Below are positions 49,536 through 59,673 of a stretch of 64,000 bases of DNA, one piece after another. Made by a program: the position numbers and the translations under genes. Every line of letters starts with the position of its first letter. The stretch's first letter is position 1. Source of the stretch: an uncultured Psychromonas sp. (GTDB lineage: Bacteria > Pseudomonadota > Gammaproteobacteria > Enterobacterales > Psychromonadaceae); contig NZ_CANLFB010000008.1 of assembly GCF_947489755.1 (NCBI RefSeq), positions 62,001-126,000 on the forward strand, given 5' to 3'. The notes under the pieces are model-generated. The model was not told the DNA's origin. It searched no databases and saw only the letters and a program-made list of their open reading frames with translations.

Positions 49536-51341
49536 ATGTTTACACTTCGTCCTTATCAACAAGATGCCGTTAATGCGACTTTGCATTACTTTCGCCGTTT
49601 TAGTACACCCGCCGTATTAGCGTTATCAACAGGTGCAGGGAAGAGTTTAATTATTGCAGAGTTGGCTAGAATAGCGAAAGGGCGTGTGTTGGTACTTGCT
49701 CACGTTAAAGAGCTAGTAGAGCAAAATCATGCTAAATATGAAAGTTATGGTGTTGAAGCCTCTATATTTTCCGCAGGATTAGGCCGAAAAGAAACGTCGC
49801 AACAGGTCGTGTTCGCTTCAGTACAGTCGATTGTAAATAACCTCGAACTTTTTGATGATGCTTTCTCATTATTAGTGATTGATGAATGCCATCGCGTGCC
49901 GATGCAAGGTGACTCAAGTTACCAAAAAGTGATTAAACACTTACAGTCTATCAACCCAAATTTAAAGGTTTTAGGGTTAACTGCAACACCTTATCGACTC
50001 GGATTAGGCTGGATATATCAATACCATACCCGTGGACAAGTACGCAGTGAAGAACCTCGTTTTTTTCGGGATTGTATTTTTGATTTACCGATTCGTTTTC
50101 TGCTGGATGAGAGGTTTCTGACTGAACCAAAAGTCATGGATATGGCGGTATTGAGTTACGACTTTTCGCAAATCAGCCCTGCAAATACTGGAAGTTATCG
50201 TGAGGCTGACTTAAACAAAGTGATTGAAAAATCAGGACGAGCAACCCCTGAAATCATAAAGTCTGTTATTCACCATGCAGAAGAAAGACAAGGGGTAATG
50301 ATCTTTGCTTCGACAGTAAAACATGCTCAAGAAATATTAGGTTATCTGCAAGACGAAAGTGCTGCATTAATTATTGGCGATACGGCAGGCAAAGATCGTG
50401 ATCAAATTATCCAAAACTTTAAAAATAAAAAAATAAAGTATTTGGTCAACGTTTCTGTATTAACCACAGGATTTGATGCGCCACATGTTGATTTAATCGC
50501 TATTTTACGTCCGACTGAATCAATCAGCTTATATCAACAAATAGTAGGGCGAGGGTTACGTTTAGCTGACGGTAAAAAAGATTGCTTAGTGATGGAGTTC
50601 GCAGGTAATTGTTACGATTTATACGAGCCAGAAGTAGGGCAAGAAAAACCAGAAAGCGGCAGTGAATTAGTGAGTATTCCTTGTCCTGCTTGTCAGTTTA
50701 CTAATAATTTTTGGGGAAAGCTGGATCCTGCTGGTTTTGTGATTGAGCATTATGGTCGTAAATGCCAAGGATATTCGTTAAAAATTACCGAGGATGATGA
50801 CGGTAATAAATTCGAAGAGCGAGTGCATTGTAATTATCGTTTTAGAGCTAAGTTCTGTGACCAATGTGGAATGGACAATGATATTGCTGCACGTGTTTGT
50901 GGTCACTGTGAAGCCGTATTAGTAGACCCAGATAAAAAACTACGTGAAGCAATGAAGTTAAAAGATGCCATGATCATTCGTTGTGATGATATGCAACTTG
51001 AAGCAACTAAAAATAAGCACGGTAAAAACCAATTAAAAGTGACTTATAGTGGCGGCCAGGGACAAATTAGTGAATTTTGGCAGTTAACGACAGCAAAACA
51101 AAAAGCACAGTTTTTACAACGTTTTATTCAGCCTCATTTGATTGATCGCTTTCGCCCTTTTACTGACAGCTCAGTGACTAAGGTTATTAATAATGAACAC
51201 CGTTTGCAGCATCCAGAAATAGTGATTGCTAACAAAGTAGGGCGTTTCTGGCAGATTCGCGATAAATTGTTTAATATTGAACAGTTTCCAAAAGCGCTTG
51301 AAGTGTTGCAACAAATTGAATCTTCTACCCAAGAAGCTTGA
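49536..51341 (+). CDS. radD: RadD-like superfamily 2 helicase
   Basis: A 601-residue helicase similar to E. coli RadD (YejH), a RecA-stimulating repair protein. Motif I is STGAGKS (31-37) and motif II DECH (116-119). Motif III is LTATPYR, and motif VI includes QQIVGRGLRLADGKKDCLVMEFAGN. C-terminal zinc-finger cysteines are CPAC, then FCDQCGMDND and VCGHCEAVL. Full length. No LexA box was seen in the 185-base upstream gap. Confidence 0.94.
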   Translation: MFTLRPYQQDAVNATLHYFRRFSTPAVLALSTGAGKSLIIAELARIAKGRVLVLAHVKELVEQNHAKYESYGVEASIFSAGLGRKETSQQVVFASVQSIVNNLELFDDAFSLLVIDECHRVPMQGDSSYQKVIKHLQSINPNLKVLGLTATPYRLGLGWIYQYHTRGQVRSEEPRFFRDCIFDLPIRFLLDERFLTEPKVMDMAVLSYDFSQISPANTGSYREADLNKVIEKSGRATPEIIKSVIHHAEERQGVMIFASTVKHAQEILGYLQDESAALIIGDTAGKDRDQIIQNFKNKKIKYLVNVSVLTTGFDAPHVDLIAILRPTESISLYQQIVGRGLRLADGKKDCLVMEFAGNCYDLYEPEVGQEKPESGSELVSIPCPACQFTNNFWGKLDPAGFVIEHYGRKCQGYSLKITEDDDGNKFEERVHCNYRFRAKFCDQCGMDNDIAARVCGHCEAVLVDPDKKLREAMKLKDAMIIRCDDMQLEATKNKHGKNQLKVTYSGGQGQISEFWQLTTAKQKAQFLQRFIQPHLIDRFRPFTDSSVTKVINNEHRLQHPEIVIANKVGRFWQIRDKLFNIEQFPKALEVLQQIESSTQEA

Positions 51342-51445
51342 TCTGTAAAGTAATGAATAGGTCATCAAGTTATATTAGATTGGCTAGTTAGTGATCTTTT
51401 TAGAAGCTAGCAACATACTAACAACTAATCGTTATTTTTTGAAAA

Positions 51446-51922
51446 ATGCTATTTAAATGGACTAAAACAATGCAAAAATTTTTTTATATCTTAGGCGCTA
51501 TTATTATTTTAATCATTATCGCTTTTTTTATACTGGGTATTGTCTCTAAAAAAGGACAAGCGCTAGGGCTTAAAAATGGTCGGCTACCTGCTTGTGTAAG
51601 CACAGAAAACTGTGTGATCAGCGAAACTATCAATGGCAAAGCTAATACCATTGAACCTCTCATTTTTAGTGGCGATAAATCAGTATTCTTAAACAAAGCG
51701 AAAGCTGCTTTAGAGTCGCTTGACGGAAAAATAGTTACTGTCGAACCAGACTATATTGCTGCTACTTTCACTTCGGGTATTTTTGGTTTTGTTGATGATG
51801 TTGAATTAAGGGTTAGTGATAATAACTTACTACATTTTCGTTCTGCTTCTCGTGTGGGCCGTAAAGATTTTGGTGCTAATAAAAAGCGTATCGATACATT
51901 GAAAACATTACTGGCTAAATAA
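51446..51922 (+). CDS. DUF1499 family protein, membrane-anchored
   Basis: A 158-residue protein with one N-terminal span (about residues 10-31) and a C-terminal DUF1499 domain. Signature pieces are LPACVSTENCVIS, YIAATFTSGIFGFVDDVELRV and FRSASRVGRKDFGANKKRIDTL. The family is widespread with no settled function. A second ATG at residue 9 (MQKFFYIL) could be the real start and would give a normal signal anchor. Confidence 0.87.
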   Translation: MLFKWTKTMQKFFYILGAIIILIIIAFFILGIVSKKGQALGLKNGRLPACVSTENCVISETINGKANTIEPLIFSGDKSVFLNKAKAALESLDGKIVTVEPDYIAATFTSGIFGFVDDVELRVSDNNLLHFRSASRVGRKDFGANKKRIDTLKTLLAK

Positions 51923-52047
51923 ACGACTTCTTTTATTTCTATTGTTAATAACTGGAACTGATGGTTTGAAAAACGACTTCCTAACGTTTGTATAGAATTA
52001 TAAAAATTGACTGATCAACATTACCATTTTCACGTTAGGAATTATCA

Positions 52048-52362
52048 ATGAATAAAAATATCGAACAGCTGTTAACGTTAGTTGCAAGTGCCAATGATCA
52101 ATTAATAGAAAAGCATCAGCAACTTTCTACTACGGTTGGGTTGTTAGAACAAAGCTTACAAGCGTCGAATGCGGTCACCATCGATAACATTAAACTTAAA
52201 CAAAGGTTAATGTTTATTATCTTGGATGCTAATCCTGAGATAGTAGGAGTCGGAACGGGGAAAGCAGGGACGGAATATTTTGTATTTATTGAACAATATA
52301 AACTTGAAGAGTTATCTGTTCAAATGATAGTTGAGTTGATGGAGCAACACATCCTAAGCTGA
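52048..52362 (+). CDS. Small protein of unknown function
   Basis: A 104-residue soluble protein with a helical, Gln/Leu-rich N-terminal half that could form a coiled coil (about residues 5-40). It is followed by LKQRLMFIILDANPEIVGVG and FVFIEQYKLEELS. TTAGGAA lies 8 bases before the ATG, which supports a real gene. No cysteines, membrane span or signal. Family not recognised. It lies between the DUF1499 gene and zwf, with nearly 300 gene-free bases before zwf. Confidence 0.65.
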   Translation: MNKNIEQLLTLVASANDQLIEKHQQLSTTVGLLEQSLQASNAVTIDNIKLKQRLMFIILDANPEIVGVGTGKAGTEYFVFIEQYKLEELSVQMIVELMEQHILS

Positions 52363-52658
52363 TAGTTTTAGCAGGTGTTTTTTTCAACATTCATTTAATT
52401 AAATCTTTAAGGCTAAGCTAACTCAGACTATGATTAACAATAGTAACAGTCCCTACCAACTATCTAGGTAAATAAACATACATCGATTAACTTTAAAATT
52501 AATACATCACTAAATTTAATAAATCAGTCTTTGAAATACAAATAATCTGTTGAATCCGTAGTAAATGTAAATTACTGTGGTCTTTGGTTGTGAGTATTTT
52601 ATCCTCAATCTACGTCACTTTTTAATCTTTTTCGCCTCTCTCATTGAAGGATAGATTA

Positions 52659-54155
52659 ATGTTAACTCTTGAAAATAACTGCATTGTGATTTTTGGCGCC
52701 TCTGGTGACCTCACGCAACGCATGCTAATTCCCGCACTTTATAAATTATATTCACATCAAAAATTATCTTCTTCATTTGCTATTTTAGGTGCTAGTCGCA
52801 GTACTTATGACGACCAAAGTTTCCGTGAAAAATTAATAAAAGATCTCGCTTCAGATGATAACGCTGACCATGAATTATTAGATAAATTTTGTAAACATTT
52901 ATTTTATCAAGTCATGGATCCTGAAAATAAAGAGGAGTACACGGCACTTAAGCAGCGTATTCAATCTATCGAAACAGAATTGAAAATAGACAGTAATACG
53001 TTATTTTATCTTGCTACTCCACCGAGCTTATATTCTGTTATTCCTCAAAATCTTGCCGCTCAAGGATTGAATGACGAAGATGATGGCTGGAAGCGATTGG
53101 TTATTGAAAAACCTTTTGGTTATGACCTTGAGTCGGCTATTGCCCTTGATAAAAGCTTATATCAGGACTTTACAGAAGATCAAATTTATCGAATTGATCA
53201 TTATCTCGGTAAAGAAACCGTGCAAAACATGTTAGTGCTGCGCTTTGCCAATAGTATTTTTGAGCCATTGTGGAACTCAAAATATATTGATTATATTGAA
53301 GTGACGGGCGCTGAAGACTTAGGCATCGGTTCTCGCGGTGGTTATTATGATAATTCCGGTGCGATGCGCGATATGATACAAAATCATTTATTGCAAGTGA
53401 TTGCAATGGTCGCCATGGAACCGCCTGCAGTCATCAATGCAGACTCAATGCGTGATGAAGTGGTTAAAGTATTACAATGCCTCAAACCATTAAATGAGCA
53501 TGATCTAAAACATAACTTAGTATTAGGGCAATATACAAAATCCCATGTACGTGATGAATGCCTATCAAGTTATCGTGAAGAAAACGGAGTACCAGAGGAT
53601 TCTCGTACTGAAACTTATGTGGCACTTAAAATGTTCATCAAAAATTGGCGTTGGGATGGTGTGCCGTTTTATGTACGTACTGCCAAGCGTATGCCAACAC
53701 GTGTAACTGAAGTTGTGATCAATTTTAAGAAAACACCTCACCCTGTTTTTTCTGAAAATCCACCTGATAATAAACTGATTATGCGTATTCAACCTGATGA
53801 AGGCACATTATTAAGTTTTGGTTTAAAAAAACCTGGAGCAGGTTTTGAAACAGAACCGGTAGCAATGGACTTTCATTACAGCAATTTAAAAAACTCAGCA
53901 TTATTATCTGCCTATGAACGCTTATTATTAGATGTATTAAAGGGCGATGCGACACTCTTTTCTAGGAGTGATGCTGTTCGTGCTTGCTGGGAGTTTGTAC
54001 AACCAATTCTTGATTATAAAAAAAATAAATTTGATCTTTATGGTTATGCAGCGGGTACATGGGGACCGATTGAAGCAGAGGCATTATTCAAAAATGGTCA
54101 AACATGGCGTTCTCCTTGTAAGAATTTAACTGATACTGATTACTGCGAGCTATAA
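52659..54155 (+). CDS. zwf: Glucose-6-phosphate 1-dehydrogenase
   Basis: A 498-residue NADP enzyme, first step of the oxidative pentose phosphate route. The start is set at the ATG 52659, 8 bases after AAGGA. A TTG 5 codons earlier lies inside the ribosome site. The nucleotide motif is [10 protein letters not shown] (residues 11-20) and the substrate/catalytic motif [24 protein letters not shown] precedes it. pgl starts 1 base after the stop, so zwf-pgl-gnd is one operon. Confidence 0.97.
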   Translation: MLTLENNCIVIFGASGDLTQRMLIPALYKLYSHQKLSSSFAILGASRSTYDDQSFREKLIKDLASDDNADHELLDKFCKHLFYQVMDPENKEEYTALKQRIQSIETELKIDSNTLFYLATPPSLYSVIPQNLAAQGLNDEDDGWKRLVIEKPFGYDLESAIALDKSLYQDFTEDQIYRIDHYLGKETVQNMLVLRFANSIFEPLWNSKYIDYIEVTGAEDLGIGSRGGYYDNSGAMRDMIQNHLLQVIAMVAMEPPAVINADSMRDEVVKVLQCLKPLNEHDLKHNLVLGQYTKSHVRDECLSSYREENGVPEDSRTETYVALKMFIKNWRWDGVPFYVRTAKRMPTRVTEVVINFKKTPHPVFSENPPDNKLIMRIQPDEGTLLSFGLKKPGAGFETEPVAMDFHYSNLKNSALLSAYERLLLDVLKGDATLFSRSDAVRACWEFVQPILDYKKNKFDLYGYAAGTWGPIEAEALFKNGQTWRSPCKNLTDTDYCEL

Positions 54156-54156
54156 C

Positions 54157-54882
54157 ATGAATAATATTATTTTTGATTCAACCCAATCTTTAATTGAACA
54201 ACTCGCTAATGAATTACTGCGATTAAGTGAAAGCGAACAGCCTATTCATATTTCTTTATCGGGTGGTTCAACGCCTAACCTTTTGTTTGATTATTTAGCG
54301 AGTTCTGACTTTTCCACCGCCATAAACTGGCAACAGTTACACTTTTGGTGGGGAGACGAACGTTGTGTTGCGGCAGAAGATCCCGAAAGTAATTATGGAC
54401 AATGTAAACAACGTTTATTTGATCATATTACTATTCCTGCTGATAATATTCATCGCATTCGTGGTGAAAACTCACCTGAGCAAGAAGCCCTTCGTTATGC
54501 GCAGGAAATTCAATTAAGTGTGCCTATTCACGATGGGCTTCCACAATTTGACTGGATTATATTAGGCATGGGAGGAGATGGTCACACCGCGTCTATTTTC
54601 CCTGGGCAAACTAATTATGAAGAAAGCAACTTAACGTTTGTTGCCACACAACCGCAAAGTGGACAATTACGTATTTCAAAAACAGCGCATTTAATTGAGC
54701 ACAGTAAACGCATTACCTATTTAGTCATGGGCGCCAGTAAAGCCGATATTATTTATAAAATAAATACCCAAGATAACAGTCGTGATCTTTATCCTGCTGC
54801 TCATATTTCAGCTAAAACAGGAATAACTCAATTTTATTTAGATCCAGAATCTTCAACACTATTACCAAAAGGAAAGAAATAA
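54157..54882 (+). CDS. pgl: 6-phosphogluconolactonase
   Basis: A 241-residue DevB-type lactonase that hydrolyses the zwf product. Motifs are IHISLSGGSTPNLLFDYL, HFWWGDERCV and ILGMGGDGHTASIFPGQ, all in the expected order. The last base of its stop is the first base of the gnd start (TAATG), which indicates coupled translation. Confidence 0.96.
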   Translation: MNNIIFDSTQSLIEQLANELLRLSESEQPIHISLSGGSTPNLLFDYLASSDFSTAINWQQLHFWWGDERCVAAEDPESNYGQCKQRLFDHITIPADNIHRIRGENSPEQEALRYAQEIQLSVPIHDGLPQFDWIILGMGGDGHTASIFPGQTNYEESNLTFVATQPQSGQLRISKTAHLIEHSKRITYLVMGASKADIIYKINTQDNSRDLYPAAHISAKTGITQFYLDPESSTLLPKGKK

Positions 54883-56330
54883 TGAATGCTGATATCGCAG
54901 TCATAGGCCTAGCCGTGATGGGGCAAAACCTGATTTTAAATATGAATGACCACGGCTTTAAAGTCGTTGCTTATAATCGTACCGTCTCTAAAGTTGATAA
55001 ATTTTTAGAAACAACTGCTAAAGACACTGATATTGTTGGTGCCCATTCTCTAGAGGAGATGGTGAGTTTACTCGCTGCCCCTCGAAAAATTATGTTGATG
55101 GTGCGTGCAGGTGAAGTGGTTGATCATTTTATTGATGCGCTCATTCCTTTATTGGATAAAGGCGATATCATCATTGATGGGGGAAACTCTAATTATGTTG
55201 ATAGTAATCGTCGCGTTGAAAAACTGAGTGAGTTAGGTCTCCACTTTGTCGGTGCTGGTGTCTCTGGTGGCGAGGAGGGTGCTCGTTTTGGGCCGTCTAT
55301 TATGCCGGGTGGGGATGTTAAAGCATGGCCACATATCAAACCCATTTTTCAAGGTATTTCTGCAAAAACAGATCAAGGAGAGCCTTGTTGTGATTGGGTC
55401 GGTAATGCAGGATCGGGTCACTTTGTAAAAATGATCCACAATGGTATTGAATATGGAGATATGCAGCTTATCAGCGAAGCTTATCACTTTATGAAAGAAG
55501 CGTTATTAATGTCTCATGAAGAGATGGAAGCGACCTTTAAAAAATGGAATGAAACTGAACTTAATAGTTATTTAGTAGAAATTACCATCGATATACTGGC
55601 TTTTAAAGACGTCGATGGCGAACCACTTGTTGAAAAAATAATGGATACCGCCGGCCAAAAAGGTACCGGTAAATGGACTGGTATTAATGCATTAGATCTT
55701 GGTATTCCACTAACTCTCATTACAGAGTCTGTTTTTGCACGTTACCTTTCTTCTCTCAAGCAACAACGTGTTGATGCGAGTGATTTATTTAATAAATCAA
55801 TTACGCCTATTACAGAGAATAAAGCGCAATGGATAGAGGCATTACGTGATGCGCTATTAGCCAGTAAAATAATCTCTTATGCACAAGGCTTTATGTTAAT
55901 GAAGCAAGCATCAGAAGATAACAACTGGGAACTCAATTACGGTAATGTTGCTTTAATGTGGCGTGGTGGTTGTATTATACGCAGTGCATTTTTAGGTAAT
56001 ATTCGTGATGCTTTTGTTGCACAACCAGAGTTAACCTTTTTAGGGTTAGATTCTTACTTTAAAACGATTTTACAACGTTGCTCACCTGCGTGGAGAGAGG
56101 TTACTTCGAAGTCGTTGCAAATAGGCCTACCAATGCCTTGTATGACGTCATCATTAACGTTCCTCGATGGTTATACCACCGCTCGATTACCTGCCAATAT
56201 GATACAAGCACAACGCGATTATTTTGGCGCGCATACTTTTGAAAGAGTAGACACACCAGCGGGAGAGTTTTTCCATAATGATTGGACTGGTCATGGCGGT
56301 AACGTGTCATCTACCACCTATGATGCTTAA
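54882..56330 (+). CDS. gnd: 6-phosphogluconate dehydrogenase (decarboxylating)
   Basis: A 482-residue NADP enzyme that gives ribulose-5-phosphate. The nucleotide motif is VIGLAVMGQNLILNM, followed by DGGNSNYVDSNRR and GVSGGEEGARFGPSIMPGG. The catalytic region GSGHFVKMIHNGIEYGDMQL and the C-terminal YTTARLPANMIQAQRDYFGAHTF-type block are present. Full length. It closes the zwf-pgl-gnd operon. edd/eda are not in the window. Confidence 0.97.
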   Translation: MNADIAVIGLAVMGQNLILNMNDHGFKVVAYNRTVSKVDKFLETTAKDTDIVGAHSLEEMVSLLAAPRKIMLMVRAGEVVDHFIDALIPLLDKGDIIIDGGNSNYVDSNRRVEKLSELGLHFVGAGVSGGEEGARFGPSIMPGGDVKAWPHIKPIFQGISAKTDQGEPCCDWVGNAGSGHFVKMIHNGIEYGDMQLISEAYHFMKEALLMSHEEMEATFKKWNETELNSYLVEITIDILAFKDVDGEPLVEKIMDTAGQKGTGKWTGINALDLGIPLTLITESVFARYLSSLKQQRVDASDLFNKSITPITENKAQWIEALRDALLASKIISYAQGFMLMKQASEDNNWELNYGNVALMWRGGCIIRSAFLGNIRDAFVAQPELTFLGLDSYFKTILQRCSPAWREVTSKSLQIGLPMPCMTSSLTFLDGYTTARLPANMIQAQRDYFGAHTFERVDTPAGEFFHNDWTGHGGNVSSTTYDA

Positions 56331-56365
56331 TCAGATAAATAGGTCTAGTTAAGGCCTATCATTCA

Positions 56366-56405
56366 TACCGTTACTGTTAAATTTCTTGCTGAAACAGTAG
56401 CGGTA
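56366..56405 (+). terminator. Hairpin after gnd
   Basis: TACCGTTACTGTT and AACAGTAGCGGTA pair over 13 positions (one G-U) around a 14-base loop. The T-run is poor, so termination efficiency is uncertain. Confidence 0.55.
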
Positions 56406-56447
56406 TAACCTTAATCTTTGAGCATTTCATATAACTTCTTTCTATAT

Positions 56448-56678
56448 ATGTTCTTAGCCTTATCATTTGTATTATTGATAATTTTTACGGCGGAATTAAC
56501 TTGGTATAAAAAGAGAATGACAAAACCGCCGACAAGCGCCAAAAAACACCAGATAAGGTTAATGGGTTTAGGTTTTGATCAACTTGTTAATTTACTATTG
56601 AGTTGCAAATTATTGACAAGGAACTGGTTGATTAGGCACAAAATCGTATTGTGCGTAACGTTCAATGCAAGCATCTAA
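56448..56678 (+). CDS. Doubtful small membrane protein
   Basis: A frame of 76 codons from ATG 56448. The first 20 residues (MFLALSFVLLIIFTAELTWY) look like a genuine membrane span followed by basic residues (KKRMTKPP). Against it: no ribosome site is visible, and the last 69 bases are antisense to the gene ending at 56610. It could be a broken remnant whose true C-terminus is lost. Confidence 0.25.
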   Translation: MFLALSFVLLIIFTAELTWYKKRMTKPPTSAKKHQIRLMGLGFDQLVNLLLSCKLLTRNWLIRHKIVLCVTFNASI

Positions 56679-56969
56679 CAGTACATCATTGTCATAAAAT
56701 TCAGACACTATTTCTGCAATATCGTGTAGAGCATCTCTATCATCACTACTGATACAAAACATGTCATGGTCAGTGCCTAAAGAAAGTTTAGCCAAAAGCG
56801 CTGGGTTTTTCTCGGTTAGCATATTTTCAATAACCATTCCCCAATCTTCAGAGTCACCTAAGAAGTCATGAACTTCAAATGCTTTCCATTTTAAATCACC
56901 TAATGTAAGGCTATGTTTTTTCTGAAAACTTGAAAACAAAAAAGGTTGAAAAGCGTTGGGTTGTTTCAT
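56610..56969 (-). CDS. Imm51-like protein (orphan immunity-type)
   Basis: A 119-residue acidic soluble protein. The stretch DSEDWGMVIENMLTEKNPAL, then SLGTDHDMFCISSDDRDAL and IAEIVSEFY, resembles the Imm51 family of polymorphic-toxin immunity proteins (W-x-x-L/I, then D-x-x-MFC, then DDxxAL). The match is by eye and moderate. No toxin, Rhs or CDI gene is in the window, so if it is an immunity gene it is an orphan. AAGAGATC is a plausible ribosome site before the ATG. Confidence 0.5.
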   Translation of the reverse strand: MKQPNAFQPFLFSSFQKKHSLTLGDLKWKAFEVHDFLGDSEDWGMVIENMLTEKNPALLAKLSLGTDHDMFCISSDDRDALHDIAEIVSEFYDNDVLLDACIERYAQYDFVPNQPVPCQ

Positions 56970-57460
56970 AACAGATCTCTTTAGTGAGTGGATGAGGCAA
57001 TTAAGCTATATCCTATTCCTATTAAAATTATGAATAATGCTATGCATCATGCTTTTGTATTTAATAATATTTAAAGTCACTAAATCGAGGTGGTGTCTTA
57101 TTTATTTGTGAGAAGGGAGATATAACAATAATCGCCATAAAAGAGCGAATCAATTTCAAGCGAGCACGATGAAAGGAGTCGTTTATTGAAACTGATGTAA
57201 TAATTTAGTTTAAGGTGTAAGTTGAATTCTTTTGAATGTGTACTTAGTTAATAGTCTGTCGGATAATTAATCAAAAGCATTAATGTTTTCGCTGTTACGA
57301 AACGGCAATAAAGAAAATCATTAATTTAGTTTTTTTAGAATAAAACTGATTAAAGTATTGTTGTCCATTGTCATCATTCACATATACTTGTGATATTCCA
57401 CTCCTGATTTGAAATAGCAGTGGAAAATAAATATTCAATAATAAAAATAATAAGGTATAT
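56970..57460. other. Gene-free stretch
   Basis: 491 AT-rich bases upstream of two divergent small genes. I see no open frame with a ribosome site, no RNA gene and no clear repeat. Promoters for the Imm51-like and the small membrane protein genes should lie here. Confidence 0.5.
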
Positions 57461-57655
57461 ATGAGTGTAAATAAAGTTGCATTAACGATTGGTTTGATTT
57501 GTATTTTACTGGGTACAACTGTTTCTGTGTTAGGTATTTGGGGATATATTGGCGACACTGGTTTAGTGTGGCGTGCATTATCAACATTAGGTGTCGTATT
57601 ACTGGGTGTTATTTTAGCTGTCGCCATTAATAATATGACCAGTAAGGATAAGTAA
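57461..57655 (+). CDS. Small two-span membrane protein
   Basis: A 64-residue protein with two hydrophobic helices (about residues 6-27 and 37-57) joined by a short loop (GYIGDTGLVW), and a charged end (NMTSKDK). AAGG stands 6-10 bases before the ATG. Its size and layout fit many uncharacterised inner-membrane small proteins. Family not recognised. Confidence 0.65.
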   Translation: MSVNKVALTIGLICILLGTTVSVLGIWGYIGDTGLVWRALSTLGVVLLGVILAVAINNMTSKDK

Positions 57656-57796
57656 CTTTACTTTTGGGGGTATTAAATATTTATAACAGTGTGGCTTGGG
57701 ATGTAATTGTATTTCCATTAATTAGCCTTGAGGTTAAGTAGTAGAAATAGTTACATATTACTTAAGCCTACTTCTATTCAAGTTAAATGACTTCGT

Positions 57797-57858
57797 ATGC
57801 CAATAGGCTAATAGGTAGGTAAATAGATTAATAGATTAATAGATAAATAGGTAAATGG
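57797..57858 (+). repeat. Imperfect short tandem repeat upstream of a LysR gene
   Basis: About seven degenerate copies of an 8-base unit close to TAATAGAT/AAATAGGT run up to the start codon of the LysR gene. Copy-number change would alter promoter-to-start spacing. Confidence 0.6.
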
Positions 57859-57861
57859 AAT

Positions 57862-58782
57862 ATGGAAATTTCTCAGTTAACCCGCATTAATATTAACTTA
57901 TTGGTTACCTTACAAGTACTACTACAAGAACGAAATGCTTCATCTGCAGCGATAAGATTAAATTTAAGTCAGTCGACTATCAGTAAGAATTTGTCGCAGT
58001 TAAGGCATATTTTTAGTGACCCTTTATTCCATCGAATTTCTCACGGTTTAATGCCAACGCCACTAGCGCTAGAGTTAGAACCAAAACTAAATGTCGCGGT
58101 GAATGCGATTAATGCAATATTTTCTCCATTAGAATTTAACCTTAAAGAATATAAAGGCTGTTTTAATATTTCGATGCAAGAAAGTGCTTTTGAGTTTGTG
58201 TTATCAAAAGTGATGCAACGAGTATTAGAAGAAGCGCCTAACATGAGAATCAATACTTGGTTTAAAGACAATATTAGTATTGAGCAATTAAACCAAGGTC
58301 GATTGGATTTTGTGATTATTCCGCATGACGTAGGCCAACAACTTAATTTAAATAATCAGCTTAATATTGATGAGTTATACAGGGATGAACTGGTTTGTTT
58401 GGTGCGAGATAAAAACCCTATCTTAGAACAAAAATGGGATCAGCAGACTTATTTAAACAGTAAGCATATTCATGTTAAAGATAATGAGTTGGGATTACCG
58501 ATGTTTGACCAATCATTATCTAAATTAGGTTTCCAGAGGAATGTGATCGTACAAGTGCCTGACTTTAACGCGGCAACCAGTTTATGTTGTCACTCAGATT
58601 TAGTGTTTACAACGACCAATAAATGGGCTGACTCTGTATTAAAATCAAAACGATTAGTCGCGCTTAATTTACCTTGTCATTCGGAGCCAGTCGTTTATTC
58701 GCTTATTTGGCATAAACGTAGTGAAACGAATCAAGCTCATCGTTGGCTACGAACGCAATTATTAAACCTCTTTAAAGCTTAA
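57862..58782 (+). CDS. LysR-family transcriptional regulator
   Basis: A 306-residue regulator. The N-terminal helix-turn-helix is about residues 8-65 (ERNASSAAIRLNLSQSTISK, then LFHRISHGLMPTPLALELEP), followed by an effector-binding domain. The layout resembles the NodD/LeuO-like group. It is convergent with the oxygenase gene at 58834 and could control it or the divergent isomerase gene, but no operator was identified. Confidence 0.92.
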   Translation: MEISQLTRININLLVTLQVLLQERNASSAAIRLNLSQSTISKNLSQLRHIFSDPLFHRISHGLMPTPLALELEPKLNVAVNAINAIFSPLEFNLKEYKGCFNISMQESAFEFVLSKVMQRVLEEAPNMRINTWFKDNISIEQLNQGRLDFVIIPHDVGQQLNLNNQLNIDELYRDELVCLVRDKNPILEQKWDQQTYLNSKHIHVKDNELGLPMFDQSLSKLGFQRNVIVQVPDFNAATSLCCHSDLVFTTTNKWADSVLKSKRLVALNLPCHSEPVVYSLIWHKRSETNQAHRWLRTQLLNLFKA

Positions 58783-58814
58783 CTTTCCTAACTTTTATCA
58801 GTTAAGGAAAGTTA
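58780..58814. terminator. Hairpin between convergent LysR and oxygenase genes
   Basis: TAACTTTCCT plus AAC pairs with GTT plus AAGGAAAGTTA, one bulge, around an 8-base loop. It includes the LysR stop codon. T-runs are weak on both sides. Confidence 0.45.
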
Positions 58815-58833
58815 AGAAAAGTTAATAGTTTGG

Positions 58834-59673
58834 TTAACGATTAAAGCCGCGTAAAGGTGATTTTTTAGCTTGTAGCCAATTTTCTGCCGCGTATTCAGCT
58901 TCTCCATCAGTGACATGCAGTGTAAATGCTTGGCGAGACTTTGGTGAACGATTAGGGGCACTGTAATGGGGGAGTCGCCCTTGGAATACAATCAAACTAC
59001 CTGCTTTTACTTCCACACTTTTCCCACTTTCTTCTGTTGGCCAAGGCATATCGTCCAAATTAACCATGGTCGTTTGTTTACCATCTAAATTAAAACGTTC
59101 TCTAAGGGGCCCTAAATGTCCTTCAGGCTCGACCCAAAGGCAACCATTTTCAAGTGTTGCATCTTCAACCGCAAACCATAAAGTAATAACGCTCTGGGGT
59201 GTTGTAAAAAAGAAGCTCGCATCTTGGTGCCAATTCACCACACCACCTATGTTCGGTTGTTTAAAAATATACATAGATTGACGAATTTGTGGCGTTACCA
59301 TACCAATATCGGACAGGATATCACCCAATAATTTCTGGTGACTAAAAGCACTGAATACAGGGTCAAGTTCGTGTAATGCGTGACCAATTTTATTGATGCA
59401 TAAAGCGCGATCTTGAACTAATTCACCCTTGTCATTGAAGGCTTCTTCCTCAAAAAAACATTTTATCTGTTCTGCTGAATCTAAGAAATAGTCGTTATCG
59501 CTCCGGTCATTGTCATTTGTCGTAAATACATTATCTGGACTATCTTCAGCCCATTGTTCAACCATTTTGTTAGCGCGTCTTTTTATGGCTTCTATTTCAT
59601 ATAAAGGAATAATTTCGTCCATTACGATGAAACCTTGTTCGTTATAATGTTTTATTTGATCCGCTGATAACAT
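58834..59673 (-). CDS. Phytanoyl-CoA dioxygenase family protein, PHYHD1-like
   Basis: A 279-residue Fe(II)/2-oxoglutarate oxygenase. The start is set at MLSADQIKHYNEQGFIVMDE (ATG at 59673), 6 bases after AAGGAAG. An earlier start adds 11 residues. Iron ligands are H and D of WHQDASFF and the H of LPHYSAPN, with an arginine (SRQAFTLHV) for 2-oxoglutarate. Blocks DYFLDSAEQIKCFFEE, INKIGHALHELDPVF, QSMYIFKQP and EDATLENGCLW match animal PHYHD1 closely. The substrate is unknown. Divergent from the TIM-barrel isomerase gene. Confidence 0.92.
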   Translation of the reverse strand: MLSADQIKHYNEQGFIVMDEIIPLYEIEAIKRRANKMVEQWAEDSPDNVFTTNDNDRSDNDYFLDSAEQIKCFFEEEAFNDKGELVQDRALCINKIGHALHELDPVFSAFSHQKLLGDILSDIGMVTPQIRQSMYIFKQPNIGGVVNWHQDASFFFTTPQSVITLWFAVEDATLENGCLWVEPEGHLGPLRERFNLDGKQTTMVNLDDMPWPTEESGKSVEVKAGSLIVFQGRLPHYSAPNRSPKSRQAFTLHVTDGEAEYAAENWLQAKKSPLRGFNR

